Below are positions 23,838 through 31,492 of a stretch of 64,000 nucleotides of DNA, piece by piece. A model generated the notes under the pieces. That model searched no databases and was not told where the DNA came from. It saw only the letters and a list, made by a program, of their open reading frames with translations. Origin of the DNA: Opitutia bacterium (GTDB lineage: Bacteria; Verrucomicrobiota; Verrucomicrobiia; Opitutales; Opitutaceae); assembly GCA_016217545.1 (NCBI GenBank), contig JACRHT010000012.1, forward strand, positions 186,001 to 250,000, in the 5' to 3' direction. Within the stretch, counting starts at the first letter, position 1; each line of letters opens with the position of its first letter. The position numbers and the translations under genes are program-made.

Positions 23838-25337
23838 ATGTCCGTTTTTCGCCCTCTGCCGCTCGGCACGCCCATTCCCGGCTCATTGCACTCTGTCTCG
23901 TGCAGCCTGCCGACGATGGCGGACGTGATCGGCTACGAGGAGCGCGACGCGCGCGTGATCGAGGCGATGCGCGCGGGCTATCCGCGCTTCGCAGTGCATC
24001 CGCTGGTGCAGGAGCTCACGCGCCTGCTCGCGACGGACTTGGCGAAACCCGGCGAACAAGTCTGGCCCGTCCTCAACGCCCGCGCTGCCGCCGCGCTCGT
24101 CGCGCAACTCGGCGCGGACCGCGCGCGCGCCACGGCGCATGGCGGCGTCGCGGTGGTATTACACGCCGCCGAGCCCGACCTCGCGGCGCGCGCCAAGCTC
24201 TGGCTCCAGCACACAGGCGGGCTGCTCAGCTCGCGCGGCGCCGAGGACGCGCTTGCGCGGCTCGGTCGACGCGCGGTGGTGGCCGAGCCGGTGTTCGCCG
24301 GCAATGCCCGCACGGCGATCGAGGGCGTGTTGCTGCCGCTCTTTGGCGGCGCGGCGGCGAGCGACCTGTTTCTCGCTGGCAGCGGCATGGGGGCGATGCA
24401 CGCGGCGTTCCGCGCCATCTCGCGTGTGCAGGGCGCGCGCGGCCGCACGGCCTGGGTGCAACTCGGCTGGCTGTATCTCGACACCATCGCGCTGCTGAAG
24501 AAATTCACCCCCGAGCCGGCGCGCGACCACCTCGTGCAGCACGACGTCACCGATCTCGCCGCGCTGGAAAAACTCTTCGCGCAGCACGGCCCGCGCATCG
24601 CCGGCATCGTCACCGAGGCGCCGACGAATCCCTTGGTCCAGACCGCGGACCTCGCGGCGATCAAGGCGCTGGCGCATCGCCACGGCGCCCGGGTTATTGC
24701 CGACCCGGCGATCGCCTCGCCCTTCAACGTCGACGTCCTGCCGCACGCGGACATCGCCGCGTTCAGCCTCACAAAATACTCCTCGCACGAAGGCGACGTG
24801 ATGGCGGGTGCGGCGGTCATCAATCCCGCCGGTCCCGACGCCGACGCGCTGCGCGCGGTGCTCGGCGACGAACTCGATCCGCCTTACGCCCGCGACCTGG
24901 CGCGGCTCGCGGCGGAAATCCAAACCGCGCCCGACGTCGTGCGCCGCATCAATGCCACGACGCCGCTCGTCGCCTCGTTCCTCGAGCGGCATCCGCGCGT
25001 CGAACGCGTCTGGTGGTCGCAGCAACGAGCCACGCGGGACAACTACGCGCGCATTGCCCGCACGCCGCAGTCGGTCGGCGCAGTCGTGTCGTTCACCCTC
25101 CGCGGGTCGCTCGCGAATTTCTACGACCGCCTCACGCTGCCCAAGGGGCCGAGCTTCGGCATGGCGACGACGTTGATCTGTCCTTACGTCTACCTCGCGC
25201 ACTACGACCTGCTGCCGCAGCGCGGCGGCGGCACGACGCTGCGCGATGCCGGCCTGCCGCCGGAGCTGTTGCGTCTGTCGGTCGGCACCGAGCCCGCAGG
25301 CGACATCGTCGCGGCACTTGGCGCCGCGCTCGAGTGA
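23838..25337 (+). CDS. PLP-dependent cystathionine gamma-synthase-like enzyme (STR2 type)
   Basis: A 499-residue fold-type I PLP enzyme of the Cys/Met metabolism family. The N-terminus reads GSLHSVSCSLPTMADVIGYEE, the layout of fungal STR2-type cystathionine gamma-synthases rather than the shorter bacterial MetB. GSGMGAMHAAFRA contacts the cofactor, TEAPTNPLVQTAD follows, and the Schiff-base lysine is K313 in SLTKYSSHEGD. It would use the O-acylhomoserine made by MetX, which lies divergently beside it. At 499 residues it is about 100 longer than MetB. The ATG at 23838 is chosen over 23766, because the extra 24 residues lack conservation-like features. Cystathionine versus homocysteine synthase activity is not settled. 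Confidence 0.82.
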   Translation: MSVFRPLPLGTPIPGSLHSVSCSLPTMADVIGYEERDARVIEAMRAGYPRFAVHPLVQELTRLLATDLAKPGEQVWPVLNARAAAALVAQLGADRARATAHGGVAVVLHAAEPDLAARAKLWLQHTGGLLSSRGAEDALARLGRRAVVAEPVFAGNARTAIEGVLLPLFGGAAASDLFLAGSGMGAMHAAFRAISRVQGARGRTAWVQLGWLYLDTIALLKKFTPEPARDHLVQHDVTDLAALEKLFAQHGPRIAGIVTEAPTNPLVQTADLAAIKALAHRHGARVIADPAIASPFNVDVLPHADIAAFSLTKYSSHEGDVMAGAAVINPAGPDADALRAVLGDELDPPYARDLARLAAEIQTAPDVVRRINATTPLVASFLERHPRVERVWWSQQRATRDNYARIARTPQSVGAVVSFTLRGSLANFYDRLTLPKGPSFGMATTLICPYVYLAHYDLLPQRGGGTTLRDAGLPPELLRLSVGTEPAGDIVAALGAALE

Positions 25338-25355
25338 GGCGCGCTCGCGCCGCGC

Positions 25356-26414
25356 TCAATCTCCGCGCAACAGTCGCCCGACTTCGGCATCGAGCCGCTC
25401 GGGCGGGACGTTGGCGACGGCGAGACGGCCGGTGCGATCGAAGAGGAACACCGCGGGGATGGACGTGATCGCGAAACGCTCGGCGAGTTCGTTCCGGCCC
25501 TCGCCGTTGAGGAGAAAATGCTGCGGCCACGTCAGGCCGTGCTGGCGGATGAAGGTTTCCAGTTTTCCGCGGGTGCCGGGCCGGTCGAGCGAAACGCCGA
25601 CGATCTCGAGGCCGGCGGCGCCGTGCTCGTCGCGCAGCTGTTTGAGCCGCGGCAGCTCGACGACGCACGGCTGGCACCACGTCGCCCAGAAATCGAGCAA
25701 CACCACTTTCCCGCGCAGCTGCTGGAAGTCGACCTCGCGGCCGTCGAGCGCGATGAAGCGCAGTTCGAACGGCGCGCGGCCAATCAGGCGGAGGAATTGC
25801 CGCCGCGTCGCCACCTCGCGCAGCAACGCGTGCGGGCTCGCGGCGAGCCGCTCCACGATCTCACCGGCGGCGGCAGGGTCCAAGCCCTCGAGGCGCTCGA
25901 GCGTGCGCAGTTGGATCAAACGAAGTTCCGGATTCGCCCCGAACCGGGCGACGTGATCGTCGAGTCGCCGCTGGATCGCCAGCAGCTGGGCGGCGGTGGG
26001 ACTCTCCCCGCAGCGGGCCGCTTCCTCGTCGATGAGGAGCACGGAGGCCGTTCCGCGAATTTCGGTCGGAACGTCGCTTCGGTCGACCGCTTCGGCAGCG
26101 AGCTGGCGCACGCGCGCGTTGAAGGCCGGCGGAACGGTGTCCGGAACCGGCCACGGGCGAACCTCGCGGAGGTGCACGGCCACGGCCCAACGCCGGGGAT
26201 CCTGCGGATAGGTGTCGAGGAACGCAGCGCCGAGGCGCTCGAGGTCGGCGACTTTGCGGTCCCACCACGCGTTCTTTTCCGCCTTGGTGGCGTTGGCGGG
26301 CATGGAAGCGTCCCGAATTTTCTCGAACTCCGCCCACGCACGATCGGCGGCCGGCTCGGCCGCGAGGCAGCTGACAGCGGCGGCCAGCAAGACGAACAGC
26401 AGCGAGAGGCGCAT
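25356..26414 (-). CDS. TlpA-like thioredoxin-domain protein, module 1
   Basis: A 352-residue exported protein. A signal peptide (MRLSLLFVLLAAAVSCLA) leads into a helical region of about 180 residues with no motif I recognise. A C-terminal TlpA/ResA-like thioredoxin domain carries the CXXC site WATWCQPC, followed by ITSIPAVFLFDRTGRL with the cis-proline. It starts two bases after the TonB-receptor stop and is the last gene of the first sigma-FecR-TonB-thioredoxin module. The role is probably periplasmic thiol reduction linked to the receptor or its ligand; the substrate is not evident. Confidence 0.85.
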   Translation of the reverse strand: MRLSLLFVLLAAAVSCLAAEPAADRAWAEFEKIRDASMPANATKAEKNAWWDRKVADLERLGAAFLDTYPQDPRRWAVAVHLREVRPWPVPDTVPPAFNARVRQLAAEAVDRSDVPTEIRGTASVLLIDEEAARCGESPTAAQLLAIQRRLDDHVARFGANPELRLIQLRTLERLEGLDPAAAGEIVERLAASPHALLREVATRRQFLRLIGRAPFELRFIALDGREVDFQQLRGKVVLLDFWATWCQPCVVELPRLKQLRDEHGAAGLEIVGVSLDRPGTRGKLETFIRQHGLTWPQHFLLNGEGRNELAERFAITSIPAVFLFDRTGRLAVANVPPERLDAEVGRLLRGD

Positions 26415-26416
26415 GT

Positions 26417-29400
26417 TCAGAAGGATTTGGTGGCTTCGAAATACACGAACCGCTGGCGCGGGTCGTTGAGCAGGCTGTGCCACAGGTTGATGCGCGCAGT
26501 GCGGAGCGGCGGCGTGCGATCGAAGACGTTCAAGGCGCCGAGGGTGAACTTCGTGCCCGCGAGCCAGTCGCGCCAGCTGGTGCGCTCGCCGACGCGCGCG
26601 GGGAACGAGTAGCTGAACTGGACGTCGTGCTCGGTGGAGCTGGGGATCTTGTCGCCGTCGACGCCGGTGCGGGTCGGGCGCGAGGGTTTCAAGGTGTTGG
26701 TGTCACCTTCGTAGGAATGGATGTAGCGGGCCGTCCAACTCGCGGTGAAGCGACCGGTGTTGAACCAGACGCGGCCGCGGCCGCGGAGCTTCACCGGGCC
26801 GTCGCCGAGCAGGTCGACATCGCCCGCGCGATCCTCGAACGGCTGTTCGTCGACCGAGCGTTGCTTGAAGTCCAACACGTAGGTGCCTTCGACCGATCCG
26901 CCGAAGCTGCGCGTCGAGGAGAGTTCGCGGCGGTAGTCGGCCTTGACGTCCCAGCCGGAGGTGATGAGGCGCGAGAGGTTCACCGGGCGCGCGTCCATCT
27001 CGATGATCGGGCCGGGCATGCCGGCGGGATCGCCGGGCAGGCGCGGGCCGCGCACGATGCGGTCGGGCACGTAGGTGACGAGGTCCTGCTCGTTCGGGTA
27101 AGTGATGACGTCGCTCTTGTCGTAGCGGTAGTAAGCGACGTTGAGGGTCAGGCCGGGGATTTGGCGCGGCGTGAACACCACGCCGAGGTCCCAGGTCTTG
27201 CTGGTTTCCGGCCGCAGGCGGGGATTGCCGCCGACGAGGTAGACTTCGGGCTCGACCGGTTCGTCGCCGCGGAGCGGATCGGTGGCGATGCCGAACGTGA
27301 TCGGGCCGATGTCCTGCACGGGAGCGTAGAGATCGGACTGGCGGGGCGGCTGGAAGCCCTCGCTGAAACTGGCGCGCAGCGCCACGTCCGGCAGCGGCGC
27401 GTATTTGAACGCCACCATCGGCGGCGCGGCGGCGCCGAAATCGTCGTAGCGCTCGAGGCGGATCGCGGCGGAGAAATCGAGCGACCACAGGCCGGGGCGA
27501 CGGTTGCGCTCGCCGACGAGCGGGACCTGGACTTCGCCGTAGGCGGCGATGGCGCGGCGGGAGGAGTTGCCGTTGATGTCCTCATCCGCGTAGGCCGAGC
27601 CGGGCAGGAGCGCGTAGTCGCCGTAGCGGAGCTGGGTATCGGAAGTCAGGTGCTCGAAACGCACTTCGAAACCGAGGGAGAAATTCGTCAGCGCGCCGGC
27701 GATTTCCATCAGCTCGCCGTTCACGCGCCAGTTGGTGGCGGCGATTTCGGTGACCTCGTTGCGCGTATCGAGGCCGCGCAACTTGGCCAGCTCGGACTCC
27801 GAGGCGAGCGGTGCGCTGCGCAGATCGCGGAAGGGGTTGTAGTATCCGGCCGCGACGGCCGGCGCGAGGAGCAGGTGGTAGGTGGTGGCGTCCGAGTGGG
27901 CGTCGTTGCGGTCGCCCGAGAAATCCACCGCCCAGTTGAGCGGACGCGCGAAGAGCTCGAACTTGCCCTTGAGACCGGTGACGGCGCGCAGGGTGAGCTT
28001 GTCACTGTCGGAGTAGCTGTCGGGCAGGTCGATGGGATCGACGAGCACGGAGATGGATTTGCCGACGAAGCCCGGGGTGACGTTCGTGCGGAAGGGATTC
28101 ACGGGGGAGTTGGCCCCGAGGTTGATGACCGTGAGCGTGCGATACGCGCCGACGCTGGTGTCGGCCCAGCGCCAGCTGAGTTCGCTGTAGGAAGAGAGTC
28201 CGTTCTTGAACGTGTGCTCGAGCGAGGCGAAGGCGGCGTAGGACTCGCTCGGCGCCACGAGCTTGGCGCGGCCGATCGAGGGCAGGTCGCGGATCGGCTG
28301 GCCGGCGTTGGCGGCGAAGGAGGCGGGCGTGAGCCCGACGCCGTTCGAGCCGGTCGGCACGTAGGCCCACGCGGCGGTGGGCGCGCCGGGGATGCCGAGC
28401 GGCGGCAGGGCGGGACTGGAAACGGTGACGAGCGGCAGCGGCGATTGGGCGTTGCGGAGGACGTCGCGCAGGTAGGTCGGCGCGCCGGGCGGCACGCGCT
28501 CGAGCGCGACTTCCCAATAGCGGCGGTCGCTGAGATGGAGGTCGTTCTTGCGGTTGTATTCGAAGGAGAGATTGAGCGCGGTGCGGCCGTCGTTGAACTG
28601 GCGGCCGTGGAAGACGCTGCCGCGGACCTCCTCCGCGCCACCGCGCGCGGCGCCGAGATACAGGCTGGCCTCGGAGCCGGAGAAGCCTTTGCGGAGAATG
28701 ATGTTGATCACACCGCCGACGGCGTTGGCGCCGTAGATCGCGGAGCCGGAGGTGGCGAGGATCTCGATGCGATCGACGGCGCTGAGCGGAATGCGACTGA
28801 CGTCGGCGCCGCCGAACTCGCCGCCGAAGAGGCGCCGGCCGTTGATCATCACCAGCGTCTGGTTCTCGCCGAAGCCGCGGAGATTGATGCCGTCGGAGGA
28901 AAACGGAAAGCCGCCCGTCTGGCCGAGCTGCACGGCGGCGAGGTTCTGCGAGCCGGTGCCGAAGCTGGTGTTGCTCGGCAGGCTGCGGAAGAACTCCGGC
29001 AGGTTCGTCACGCCGGAGCGGTCGATCTCGGCGCGGTCGATCACGGTGTAGCGCACGCCCTCGTTCTCGCGGCGGGGCACGACGCCCTGGTTGACGATGC
29101 CGGTCTCCCGCACACCGGTGACCTCGTAGCGGTCGAGCACCACGGCGCCGTCCTTGACCTGCGCCGCCCGGCTGTCAGCCGGACGGCTTGCGTCGTTTTT
29201 TTCGTCGGGGGCGGAGCGGTTGACGGTGAGGGCGCCGGTCTGCTCGTCCTGCACGAGCGCGAGGTCGGTGCCGACGATCATCCGCTCGAGCGCTTCGCGC
29301 GCGGTGAACTCGCCGCGCACGGGCTTGGTCGCGACGCCGCGCACTTTGTTGACGAGGAAAACGACCTGTTCGCCGGATTGCTCGGCGAATTGCCGGAGCG

Positions 29401-29533
29401 TGGCCGCGGCGTCGCCGGCGGGCACGTCGAAGTTCTTCCGAACCGGCTCGGCGGCGGACAGGCCGACGGCGAACAAAAGCACGAGGAAAAAGCCGGCGAG
29501 CCGGCGCAACGCGAAGAGATGACGAGGTGACAT
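26417..29533 (-). CDS. STN-domain TonB-dependent receptor, module 1
   Basis: A 1038-residue outer-membrane transducer. The signal peptide is followed by an STN domain (about 30-105, KNFDVPAGDAAATLRQFAEQSGEQVVF), a TonB-box-like LDRYEVTG, a plug domain (VINIILRKGFSG, and GINLRGFGENQTLVMINGRR) and a 22-strand barrel ending in FEATKSF. The STN domain signals occupancy to a FecR-like protein that releases the ECF sigma factor. Upstream lies a two-part motif (29563-29592) shared with the sigma gene. It is followed two bases later by the thioredoxin gene. The ligand, whether siderophore, metal chelate or polymer, cannot be told from sequence. Confidence 0.92.
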   Translation of the reverse strand: MSPRHLFALRRLAGFFLVLLFAVGLSAAEPVRKNFDVPAGDAAATLRQFAEQSGEQVVFLVNKVRGVATKPVRGEFTAREALERMIVGTDLALVQDEQTGALTVNRSAPDEKNDASRPADSRAAQVKDGAVVLDRYEVTGVRETGIVNQGVVPRRENEGVRYTVIDRAEIDRSGVTNLPEFFRSLPSNTSFGTGSQNLAAVQLGQTGGFPFSSDGINLRGFGENQTLVMINGRRLFGGEFGGADVSRIPLSAVDRIEILATSGSAIYGANAVGGVINIILRKGFSGSEASLYLGAARGGAEEVRGSVFHGRQFNDGRTALNLSFEYNRKNDLHLSDRRYWEVALERVPPGAPTYLRDVLRNAQSPLPLVTVSSPALPPLGIPGAPTAAWAYVPTGSNGVGLTPASFAANAGQPIRDLPSIGRAKLVAPSESYAAFASLEHTFKNGLSSYSELSWRWADTSVGAYRTLTVINLGANSPVNPFRTNVTPGFVGKSISVLVDPIDLPDSYSDSDKLTLRAVTGLKGKFELFARPLNWAVDFSGDRNDAHSDATTYHLLLAPAVAAGYYNPFRDLRSAPLASESELAKLRGLDTRNEVTEIAATNWRVNGELMEIAGALTNFSLGFEVRFEHLTSDTQLRYGDYALLPGSAYADEDINGNSSRRAIAAYGEVQVPLVGERNRRPGLWSLDFSAAIRLERYDDFGAAAPPMVAFKYAPLPDVALRASFSEGFQPPRQSDLYAPVQDIGPITFGIATDPLRGDEPVEPEVYLVGGNPRLRPETSKTWDLGVVFTPRQIPGLTLNVAYYRYDKSDVITYPNEQDLVTYVPDRIVRGPRLPGDPAGMPGPIIEMDARPVNLSRLITSGWDVKADYRRELSSTRSFGGSVEGTYVLDFKQRSVDEQPFEDRAGDVDLLGDGPVKLRGRGRVWFNTGRFTASWTARYIHSYEGDTNTLKPSRPTRTGVDGDKIPSSTEHDVQFSYSFPARVGERTSWRDWLAGTKFTLGALNVFDRTPPLRTARINLWHSLLNDPRQRFVYFEATKSF

Positions 29534-29562
29534 GGTGAGCCGGAAGGGCCGGCCACTTGTTG

Positions 29563-29592
29563 TGACGAACCGAAAACGAAAGCGGGCTACGT
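29563..29592 (-). promoter_or_regulatory. Candidate ECF promoter of TonB receptor 1
   Basis: On the minus strand ACGTAGCCCG is followed after 13 bases by TTCGTCA, 30 bases before the receptor ATG. The same two blocks with the same spacing stand upstream of the ECF sigma gene (31314-31343). The CGTC inside the second block is typical of ECF -10 elements. Confidence 0.6.
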
Positions 29593-29612
29593 GGCCGCGG
29601 AAATTTTCCGTG

Positions 29613-30659
29613 TCAGCGGGCACGCCGAATCACGATCCGATCGGGGCCGGCGCGCACGGCAATCATCTCGCCGCTGCTGGTGAGCAAGCGCACGAACGCC
29701 TCGACGTCCTCCGCGCGGAACGTCGCCTCGACCGGCAGCGGCGCGAGGTCGGCGTCGCCGAGCTCGATCTGGACGCGATTGCGGGCGTTGAACTGGCGCA
29801 CCACCTCGGCGAGCGGCGTCTCGAGGAAGCGCAGACGCGGCTCGCGCCACGACAGCTCCGCGCGGATGACCGCCGGAGTGACGTCCTCCACGGCGGGCGC
29901 GACCGCAGCGGTCGCCACGGTGGGCACGCTCACGCGTTGCCCGATGCCGATTTCCGGAATCGGCTCGCGCGCGACCGGCAGCGTCGCAGGCGGATCCACG
30001 CGCACGCGGCCCTCGGTGACGAGCACCTGCACGCAATCGGTTTTCAGGCGGACGTTGAAGGCGGTGCCGACGGCGCGCACCGCCACGCCATCGGCCTGGA
30101 CGATGAAGGGGCGGACCGGGTTCTTCGTGACTTGGAAAGCGGCCTCGCCGCGCACGAGCGCGACGCGCCGCTCGCCGGCGGTGAATTGCTCGCGAATCTC
30201 GGTGTCGGCGTTGAGGTCGACGATGGAGCCGTCGGGCAGCGTCATGCGCTGGTAACCGCCAACGGTCGTGGCGTAGTGGGCGTGCGGCTCGCCGGCGGAG
30301 GGCGCGGCCGGCCGGAGCCAGAACCACGCACCGGCGAGCGTCAGGCAGGCCGCCAGCGCCGCGGTCGCCGCGAGCGAGCGGAAAGGCAGGACGTTGGCGC
30401 CCGCCGGTCGGGCGAGCAGGTCGCGATCCGGATGCACGCGCGCCTCGGGCCGGAATTCGCGTAGCGCCTGCAACGAGCTCCAGGCGTGCTCGAGGCGACG
30501 CACGGCTTGTTCGTGTCGCGGATCGGCCGCGCGCCACGCGGCGAACGCCGCGGCGTCCTCGGTGGACAGACCCTCGTCGCGCTCGGCCAGCCAGGCGGCG
30601 GCGGTGGCCTCGATGGCCTCGTCGCGCGGGAAACCGGTGGAATCGAAGGGAGCGCTCAC
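29613..30659 (-). CDS. FecR-like anti-sigma/sigma-regulator protein, module 1
   Basis: A 348-residue inner-membrane protein. An N-terminal cytoplasmic DUF4880-type helical region (ATAAAWLAERDEGLSTEDAA, then AWSSLQAL) is followed by a single membrane helix (SLAATAALAACLTLAGAWFW). The periplasmic FecR domain follows: TTVGGYQRMTLPDGSIVDLNADTE, then GEAAFQVTKNPVRPFIV and VRAVGTAFNVR. The C-terminal part resembles an STN/secretin-like segment. The GTG start (30659-30657) overlaps the sigma stop. It should hold the ECF factor until the TonB receptor signals. Confidence 0.9.
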   Translation of the reverse strand: MSAPFDSTGFPRDEAIEATAAAWLAERDEGLSTEDAAAFAAWRAADPRHEQAVRRLEHAWSSLQALREFRPEARVHPDRDLLARPAGANVLPFRSLAATAALAACLTLAGAWFWLRPAAPSAGEPHAHYATTVGGYQRMTLPDGSIVDLNADTEIREQFTAGERRVALVRGEAAFQVTKNPVRPFIVQADGVAVRAVGTAFNVRLKTDCVQVLVTEGRVRVDPPATLPVAREPIPEIGIGQRVSVPTVATAAVAPAVEDVTPAVIRAELSWREPRLRFLETPLAEVVRQFNARNRVQIELGDADLAPLPVEATFRAEDVEAFVRLLTSSGEMIAVRAGPDRIVIRRAR

Positions 30660-31240
30660 GGTTTGTTTTCCTCCGGCGCGATGCGAGCGGTCGCGATGCC
30701 CCGCGCGGCGAAATAGTCGGCGCACCGGCGCATGCCTTTGGCGAGTTGCGCCTTCACGGTGTGCTCGGAGATGCGGAGCTCCGCGGCGATTTCCTTGTGC
30801 GAGAGGCCGTAGAGGAGGCGCAGCGTCATCGCTTGCCGGCAGCGATCCGGCAGCGCCTGCACGGCGGCGGCGAGCAACTCGAGTTCCTGCTGGCGACCGA
30901 GGGCGTCGGCGATGCCGGGAGATTCCTCCAGCACGGGCAGCGCCGCGACGTCGGCGACGGACTCGATCGCGACGACCTCGCGGCGGCGAAAGAGATCGAG
31001 CGCGAAGTTGCGCGCGGTGGTGAACAGATACGCCTTGGCGTAGCCGACCTTGCCCGCCTGGCGGGCGCGGATCAGCCGCAGGTAGGATTCCTGCACGACA
31101 TCGTCCACATCGGGCAGAAAGGGAAATTTCCCGCGCAGCCACGCGCGCAGCGACGGCTCATGCGGTTGCACGTCGCGCGCGAACCAGCCCGCGTCGACGG
31201 ACGCGGGCGAGGACGGCGGCTTGAGGGAATCGGCGGACAT
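30656..31240 (-). CDS. ECF-family RNA polymerase sigma factor, module 1
   Basis: A 194-residue FecI-type sigma factor with region 2 (LPDVDDVVQESYLRLIRA, then YLFTTARNFALDLFRRRE) and region 4 (ALPDRCRQAMTLRLLYGLSHKEIAAELRISEHTVKAQLAKGMRRC). No regions 1 or 3 are present, as usual. Its stop overlaps the FecR-like GTG. The motif at 31314-31343, 74 bases upstream, matches the one before the TonB receptor, so it probably controls its own gene and the receptor. Confidence 0.93.
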   Translation of the reverse strand: MSADSLKPPSSPASVDAGWFARDVQPHEPSLRAWLRGKFPFLPDVDDVVQESYLRLIRARQAGKVGYAKAYLFTTARNFALDLFRRREVVAIESVADVAALPVLEESPGIADALGRQQELELLAAAVQALPDRCRQAMTLRLLYGLSHKEIAAELRISEHTVKAQLAKGMRRCADYFAARGIATARIAPEENKP

Positions 31241-31313
31241 GCGGACGAAGGCGAGGAATCTGTGCGGGGCACAGGGACGGAGACAAACATCGATGTTGTC
31301 CCGTCACCTTGTT

Positions 31314-31343
31314 TGACGAACGTCCGGCCGAAACGGGCTACGT
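31314..31343 (-). promoter_or_regulatory. Candidate ECF promoter of the module 1 sigma gene
   Basis: On the minus strand ACGTAGCCCG, a 13-base spacer and TTCGTCA, identical in both blocks and in spacing to the motif at 29563-29592. Only the spacer differs. Confidence 0.6.
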
Positions 31344-31350
31344 CGTCGCC

Positions 31351-31389
31351 GAAAAATCAGAAACCCGCCGCTGCTAAGCAGACGGCGGG
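31351..31389 (-). terminator. Rho-independent terminator downstream of the five-domain TlpA gene
   Basis: Arms CCCGCCG and CGGCGGG (31364-31370, 31383-31389) with an inner CTGC/GCAG stem. Read on the minus strand, TTTCTGATTTTTC follows. Confidence 0.75.
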
Positions 31390-31422
31390 CTTCACACACA
31401 CATACAACGACGACAAGATAGC

Positions 31423-31478
31423 AGGGCCGCGCGACACGCTCCATGGGCCTTTCGGTCCATAACGTGTCATGCGGCCCT
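31423..31478 (-). terminator. Long imperfect hairpin after the five-domain TlpA gene
   Basis: Three stacked stems (AGGGCCGC with GCGGCCCT, GACACG with CGTGTC, ATGGGCC with GGTCCAT) close over a four-base loop. It lies 15 bases past the stop, before the terminator at 31364. It is not followed by a clean T-run, so it may stabilise the 3' end rather than terminate. Confidence 0.55.
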
Positions 31479-31492
31479 AGCCGTTCGTCGGA

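Noticed and set aside
26477-29530. Over 1,000-codon plus-strand frame opposite TonB receptor 1
   Set aside because: Antisense shadow of the receptor; composition is Asp/Glu/Arg/Val-rich without motifs.
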